Of a stretch of DNA of 64,000 nt, positions 59,625 through 64,000 are shown in pieces. Made by a program: the position numbers and the translations under genes. The DNA is from Tetramitus jugosus (lineage: Eukaryota > Heterolobosea > Eutetramitea > Acrasida > Vahlkampfiidae): assembly GCA_937625935.1 (NCBI GenBank), contig OW569392.1:1-64000 (forward strand), read 5' to 3'. Numbering within the stretch: the first letter of the stretch is position 1; every line of letters begins with the position of its first letter. The notes beneath the pieces are model-generated. The model was not told where the DNA came from. It was given only the letters and a program-made list of their open reading frames with translations, and made no database searches.

Positions 59625-60431
59625 TCATAGTCCCTCAGAAAGTCTTGTGTTGGACTTCATTCCAGAAGAAAAGAGAGTCCCACGGAAGAACCAAAGGGTC
59701 ATTAGGACGGATGACCATAGTACTACCCTTGAGAGAAGCCTCCTCACTCTGGAGGGATTATGAGGTTGAATCTCGCGTCTTCCCAGAGGTGAAACGTGTC
59801 CTCGGTGTTGTTGCTGTCCTGAGGGATTGTTGTTCGTCCAGTTTCGTCCCGGTGGCAGAAATACTCTCGATTGAAAATTTGTGCTCTGATCGAGGAGAAC
59901 TGGAGTTGCTGTAGAGTGTTCTTTGATGAGCCCCAATACTTCTCGAATGGAATTCGTTCGGAGAGGACAGTACTGGTATTCCATGAAGCCTCCCTCAGCG
60001 AAGCAAACTAATTTGATATCATTTGCTTTCATACCCACTTCTTCATACACATGAGTATTTTCGCTCAGCCATGTACCCTCTGGAAGGTAATTCTCTCCTC
60101 GAGTCAACAGAATCACAACAGGCGCTCTACGCATGAACAATTCATTCACAAAGAAATGAAAACTCTCTGCATGATACCTCTTAATGCTCGTGGCGAGCAT
60201 GACAAACACAATCAGATGATAATGGTCATTCGATTGACTCAGTTCTGAATGGATGGCTATCTTTCTGGGGAGAACATCTTGTGCCTTGTAGGGAGGGAAG
60301 ACCTGTGACTCAACAAATTCATACTCATCTTTCAATAAAGGTTGCAAGTACTTGATCACTGTAGATTTTCCCTCGTGTACATAGCCGCATACAAGGATTT
60401 TCTTCTTTTGTGTGTTGGTGTGTGCTTGCAT
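59625..60431 (-). CDS. P-loop GTPase-like protein with C-terminal membrane anchor, 268 aa
   Basis: ATG at 60431. Walker A is ILVCGYVHEGKSTVIKYL near the N-terminus. A hydrophobic strand with LIVFVMLATSIKRYH would be the G3 region without a clear DxxG. A G4-like VVILLTRGENY follows. The C-terminal 60 residues are Asn/Gln- and Arg-rich, then a hydrophobic segment (VVLWSSVLMTLWFFRGTLF) makes it a tail-anchored protein. It is divergent from the AIG1-like protein next to it, with which it forms a divergent pair. Confidence 0.6.
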   Translation of the reverse strand: MQAHTNTQKKKILVCGYVHEGKSTVIKYLQPLLKDEYEFVESQVFPPYKAQDVLPRKIAIHSELSQSNDHYHLIVFVMLATSIKRYHAESFHFFVNELFMRRAPVVILLTRGENYLPEGTWLSENTHVYEEVGMKANDIKLVCFAEGGFMEYQYCPLRTNSIREVLGLIKEHSTATPVLLDQSTNFQSRVFLPPGRNWTNNNPSGQQQHRGHVSPLGRREIQPHNPSRVRRLLSRVVLWSSVLMTLWFFRGTLFSSGMKSNTRLSEGL

Positions 60432-60666
60432 TATTGTAGTGTTATTTCTTTGGTGTAGTCCCAACCTGGAAAATCCAATTTTTTCCAGATTTTATCCAAG
60501 TAGCAAGGATTACAATTATTGTAAAAAATGACAGGCTGACGAGACTCCGTCCAAGTTCATAGTGACGTGGCTAGCCTTCAGTTCCTTTTAAAAACAGCAC
60601 CAACCGCCAAAGAAAACAACTTTCCCAAACACTCGATACACACCCACAAACATCCATACATACACA

Positions 60667-61562
60667 ATGGTACTTCCTTTACTGGTTGTTGGCGCAGTAG
60701 CATATTGGGGATATGGAAAAGTTGTAAGTAAACTCGAATTGTTTTTGTTAGATCCAACCATTCAACCAAATCTTCATTACAGAAAAAACTTGTTGCTCCC
60801 AAGAGAATCTTGGTATTCGGATTTTCACACAGCGGTAAGACCAGTCTTGTCAATGCTTTGACTAGTTCTAGCCATCCAGTGTCCACTGGACCTCGAGGTT
60901 CAACGATAGAAAACACCAAAACGACCATTAACCGATTCAATGATGACTATGAATTTTGGGACACTCCTGGATTGAATGACTTTGCATCAGAACAACTCTC
61001 TGAAGGAAAAGCATTAGAGTCCCTCGTTGATCTTATGAGAAAAACATCTGAAGGACTGAATCTATTGATACTCGTTGTAAAAAGATCAGAACTATTCCAG
61101 AAGAACACTAAAACGTACTATGACTTGGTAGTTAAGCGTTTGACTGATCATAAGATACCTATTATCCTAGTTGTTACAAACTGTGAAGAAGAAATCGGCA
61201 CCCACTTAAATTATGGGGATGCTGCTACGAAAATGTTTTCTGCTGTCAATGGAGAGGTACTAGAATCTGGAATGACATTCAAAGATCATCTTGGATGTAC
61301 GTTTGGTGCAAAGGTGCCTCAACAAATCAAAAATCTATGTGCAAGTGAGGTGTGGAAACTCATACGACTTCATACCCTCCCCATATCAGAGAAATACTAT
61401 GAAAACTCATTTTTGAGTGTCCCTGCTTTGACAAAGACATTTGAACGAATGTTCTTCAGCCCAACAGACTCCCACCAAGCCGCCAAAGCTATTATAGAGG
61501 ATGGAGTATTTAGTTCAAAGTCTTCTCAAGGATCATTCTCTAATCAATATTTTGGATTGTAG
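60667..61562 (+). CDS. AIG1/IRG-like GTPase with N-terminal anchor, two exons, 278 aa
   Basis: Exon 1 (60667-60723) encodes MVLPLLVVGAVAYWGYGKV, a short membrane or mitochondrial anchor. A GTAAGT donor at 60724 and TTACAG acceptor at 60782 remove 59 bp in phase, and exon 2 continues KKLVAPKRILVFGFSHSGKT. G1 is GFSHSGKTSLVNAL, a Thr for switch one lies in the GSTIENTKTTI stretch, G3 is FWDTPGLND and G4-like VVTNCEEE replaces TKxD. Exon 2 alone would lack an ATG, which supports the splice. The domain order fits small immunity-associated or septin-like GTPases; function unknown. Confidence 0.75.
60724..60782 (+). other. Intron, 59 bp
   Basis: It begins GTAAGT and ends TTCATTACAG. Removing it fuses two phase-0 exons and gives the GTPase an ATG and an anchor. 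It is the best splice evidence in the window and serves as a size guide for other putative introns. Confidence 0.8.
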
Positions 61563-61728
61563 TGTAGACTACTGCCGAATTCACCTTGCATCTCTGACCT
61601 AATGCCAACAAAGTTGAGATTTTGAATATCCATAGTAAAATTCAATAGTTCAATGCCGAAAGCTGACAGTAATTTATCATACGAGATATCCACTGTTCCA
61701 ACTTGTGTCATGAGAAAGAATTTGGACT

Positions 61729-62796
61729 TTATAATTGTGAGTTAAACTGAGCCATATGATGAATTGGTGCAGAAGGTGTCATCAAACTTTGATGATACGG
61801 ATCAGAAAGTAGTGTTGTTGATTCATAATCGCTCAAAGTCACTTCGTTACCTGTGGAGTTACCATAACTTAGCGCATAGCAAAGCAGGAATACAACCGTA
61901 AGAGTTATCATTACTGCGGTATCGATCCATGTGACAACCAAATACTCATTGCTCTCCAACTTTGAACGAACAAGCACCATCACAAAGGACTGAATCCATT
62001 CTCTCATGAGCTCAAGGATAAATACACATGTTAATACCAAGTACACAACTGCATTCAAGTAAGCATTCCTTTTGACATGGTTTCCTGTTTCTCCTCTTTG
62101 CATATCTGAATAAACCACCGTATTTCCATATGATCCAGGTTTTGTGACAATAATTGTTCGAATCGTAAGGACCAGAGTAGAAATGAATAGTGTAATCAAG
62201 ACAACTTGAATCAATCCGTACCACCTCAGAGCTGCAACCACTCTGAGCACTATCAATACCGTGCCCGAAACCTTAGCATCAACAATTGATAGAATGATTT
62301 GGACGATTGGCAGAATCGAAACAGTAGCCATAAACAACACTGCACACAGCACTACTAATCCCTTGAATCCAGTCCATGACTTGATCTTCTCTTCACTTAA
62401 ATGAGTACCAGGCAACACATTTAAATCCATTCTCTGTGCATTTCGAGCAGAGAAGTAAAAGATCAAAAACGGATAGATAAACAGGTGCTCAACTGAAGCT
62501 ACACGAGTAATCTCTTGTGCCGTTAGGAGCAACATATTTACAAGCTTACTTCTCCAGATGACATCGTACCAAATGATCCTGGCCGAGAGTACGCCACTAC
62601 TGATTGACATCAGGAAGCTTGACGTGAACAGAGTCACAGCAAACAACAGGGCAAAGAGTGGGTCCAAACCTTGAGAGCTTTTTGCACTTTTTTGGAGATA
62701 TTTCACAAGAGCAACAATAAGTAGTATGAAGGCGATCAGACTAGTGACGGATGTGAGCGATGAGCTCACATGTTGAATAATTGCCAATCGATGCAT
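61729..62796 (-). CDS. Seven-transmembrane protein, GPCR-like, 355 aa
   Basis: ATG 62796 (MHRLAIIQHVSSSL). About seven hydrophobic segments can be counted: SLTSVTSLIAFILLIVALV, DPLFALLFAVTLFTSSFLM, HLFIYPFLIFYF, GLVVLCAVLFMATVSILPI, GLIQVVLITLFISTLVLTI, AYLNAVVYLVLTCVFILEL and WIDTAVMITLTVVFLLCYA. The C-terminus is polar and Ser-rich. There is no DRY or NPxxY motif, so class-A membership is not supported. It may belong to a protist-specific receptor or THH1-like group. Transcribed away from the CYTH-like gene, with 260 bp between their starts. Confidence 0.55.
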   Translation of the reverse strand: MHRLAIIQHVSSSLTSVTSLIAFILLIVALVKYLQKSAKSSQGLDPLFALLFAVTLFTSSFLMSISSGVLSARIIWYDVIWRSKLVNMLLLTAQEITRVASVEHLFIYPFLIFYFSARNAQRMDLNVLPGTHLSEEKIKSWTGFKGLVVLCAVLFMATVSILPIVQIILSIVDAKVSGTVLIVLRVVAALRWYGLIQVVLITLFISTLVLTIRTIIVTKPGSYGNTVVYSDMQRGETGNHVKRNAYLNAVVYLVLTCVFILELMREWIQSFVMVLVRSKLESNEYLVVTWIDTAVMITLTVVFLLCYALSYGNSTGNEVTLSDYESTTLLSDPYHQSLMTPSAPIHHMAQFNSQL

Positions 62797-63056
62797 GGTG
62801 GGTGTTTCCTCTGAATTTTTTTTGGGTCCATGTTCGCTTATCAAGGGTTCTGCATGAAGTGGTGAATTGGAACATGTGTTTTTTTTGCTGGAAGGGTCGA
62901 TCAGAAATCGAGCAGCCGCTTACAACGAGGATAGCAGTAGTTGTTTCAAACTCTGTACCAGAAGAAAAGATCTTGAATACACTCAGAACGTGTTCTGAGT
63001 TATTTCTGCGTTTCTTCTTTTTCTCCGAACAACTACGGTTGACACTCACACAAACG

Positions 63057-63905
63057 ATGTTAAGAACACCAAGAATTGTTGTGATTCCCCTCAATAATTT
63101 TGAAACTATGGTCAATGGGCAGTCCAAATCTGATTTGACTCCAGTGAACATTCCATTTGTACAGTATCCTCTTCAACACGATCTATTACCCTCAAACGAT
63201 GGATCAAAGAAGAAAGAACTTGAAGTTTGCTATACTTTCCATTTTCCGGTCAAGGAGGTTCCTCCTGATTTGCTTGGAGAAAGATGGGCTGTAGACGACA
63301 CTCGAACAGTTCGAGATACCTATTTTGATGTCGATGCAGAACACTCTTTGTTTGAGCAAGGGGTATGGGTAAAGAAGAGAGAGTTCGAAGATGGAGATGG
63401 GAATTGGGGTCAAACTGTTTGGATCATTAGCAGAACCTATTGTGTCAAGGAAAAAGAGTTGGCACTTTCTGAGGAGATTATGGATACAGAGCAAGAAAGA
63501 GATGACTATCTTCGTGCTTTTGGTGTCTCGATGGAAGAACTGGACCTGAAATTCACATTTACTGTTTATTTCGATGTGTACAAAAACAAGTCTGACAAAA
63601 GTGTTGAATGCATGATTGCTGATGCTGTGATGCCAGACGGGACAATCAAGAGTTATGGTCAATTAAAGAGTGCTAAGCTTGATGACATTAAGGAATGGAA
63701 TGGTAAATTATCATCTGGACTTGGTCCAATCATAGAATACATCAGCAGGGAAAGATTTGGTGTGGATCGCAAGGAAGAGCAACCAGAAAACTCTGAAGAT
63801 GAGAATAAGCCACGCTTCTTCTTGGATGGAGCCTTTGACGACGGAATAACGGATGAGGAATGTGTAGACTTTTGGTTAAGGAAGAGAAATGCAGAGGTCA
63901 ACTAG
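63057..63905 (+). CDS. CYTH-like protein, 282 aa
   Basis: ATG 63057 (MLRTPRIVVIPLNNFET). After 55 variable residues comes ELEVCYTFHFPVKEVPPDLL, then DTYFDVDAEHSLFEQGVWVK and KREFEDGD. This resembles the CYTH tunnel fold of thiamine triphosphatases and related tripolyphosphate enzymes, in which the first strand carries ExExK and later strands supply Lys and Arg. Here the first motif is E-L-E-V-C, so the Lys is missing. The Glu-rich C-terminus ends FWLRKRNAEVN. The fold call is tentative. Confidence 0.45.
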   Translation: MLRTPRIVVIPLNNFETMVNGQSKSDLTPVNIPFVQYPLQHDLLPSNDGSKKKELEVCYTFHFPVKEVPPDLLGERWAVDDTRTVRDTYFDVDAEHSLFEQGVWVKKREFEDGDGNWGQTVWIISRTYCVKEKELALSEEIMDTEQERDDYLRAFGVSMEELDLKFTFTVYFDVYKNKSDKSVECMIADAVMPDGTIKSYGQLKSAKLDDIKEWNGKLSSGLGPIIEYISRERFGVDRKEEQPENSEDENKPRFFLDGAFDDGITDEECVDFWLRKRNAEVN

Positions 63906-64000
63906 GATAGTCCAACAGTTTTTGTACTTGATGTCAGGACTTGACACTGAAGATTGAGACCGTAGTAACATTCACCAACGAGTCGGGCCAAAGTCCTCGA
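63906..64000. other. Window end, nothing recognised
   Basis: The remaining 95 bp hold no recognisable feature. Confidence 0.4.

Noticed and set aside
1-64000. tRNA, rRNA or snRNA genes
   Set aside because: No cloverleaf-like or rRNA-like sequence could be supported by eye; the only tRNA-related match is the 12-base primer-binding site. A tRNAscan-SE or Infernal run would be decisive.

Overview
This 64 kb window is the end of a eukaryotic chromosome. Positions 1-748 are an uninterrupted hexamer array (CCCAAA on the + strand, so TTTGGG running toward the chromosome end). The genes are long and mostly intronless, lie on both strands with short spacers, and one has a clear 59-bp GTAAGT...CAG intron. 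The gene set resembles a free-living amoeboflagellate such as a heterolobosean of the Naegleria type: a cyclase receptor with ankyrin repeats, an RCC1-EGF-kinase receptor, F-box proteins, a family of small membrane GTPases, collagen-like proteins and an AAA+/nuclease-like protein. The species assignment is inference.

Positions 1-16.5 kb are a subtelomeric graveyard. It holds short interstitial TTTGGG islands, all in the orientation of the telomere; hairpin-forming minisatellite units; two copies of a short repeat whose reverse strand carries the initiator-tRNA-Met primer-binding site of Ty1/copia-type LTR elements; a broken Tnp2-like transposase; a Penelope-like reverse-transcriptase scrap; and a tandem duplication. 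Within it lies an apparently complete integrase-type DNA transposon (5879-8159) with matching terminal inverted repeats and a 5-bp target duplication CGACT. It has split an older open frame, and a second decayed integrase with its catalytic core deleted lies at 9.2-10.0 kb.

Positions 16.7-42 kb hold single genes. These are a secreted beta-propeller-like protein, a LamG-like surface protein with a frame break, a collagen/glycine-rich giant, an FkbM-like methyltransferase, a frameshifted F-box gene, and an ankyrin-Cache-HAMP-cyclase receptor whose cyclase lacks the catalytic metal ligands. They continue with a membrane SAM-fold protein, an acidic F-box protein, a kelch-like protein, an SDR, and a protein fusing a Panacea (DUF4065/SocA) domain to TPR-like repeats.

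Positions 42-64 kb hold a second SDR, the RCC1-EGF-kinase receptor, a secreted cysteine-rich protein and a PaiB-like FMN-binding protein. They also hold a cluster in which three P-loop GTPase-like proteins with three different membrane topologies (signal peptide, C-terminal anchor, N-terminal anchor) sit among two membrane-anchored coiled-coil proteins, an SLC43-like transporter, an F-box-SPRY-NAC/UBA protein and an AAA+/nuclease-like/ubiquitin-like protein. The last of these has a 584-bp inverted-repeat element immediately upstream. A 7TM protein and a CYTH-like protein close the window. Many frames open at a non-ATG codon; the starts given here are the first plausible ATG.
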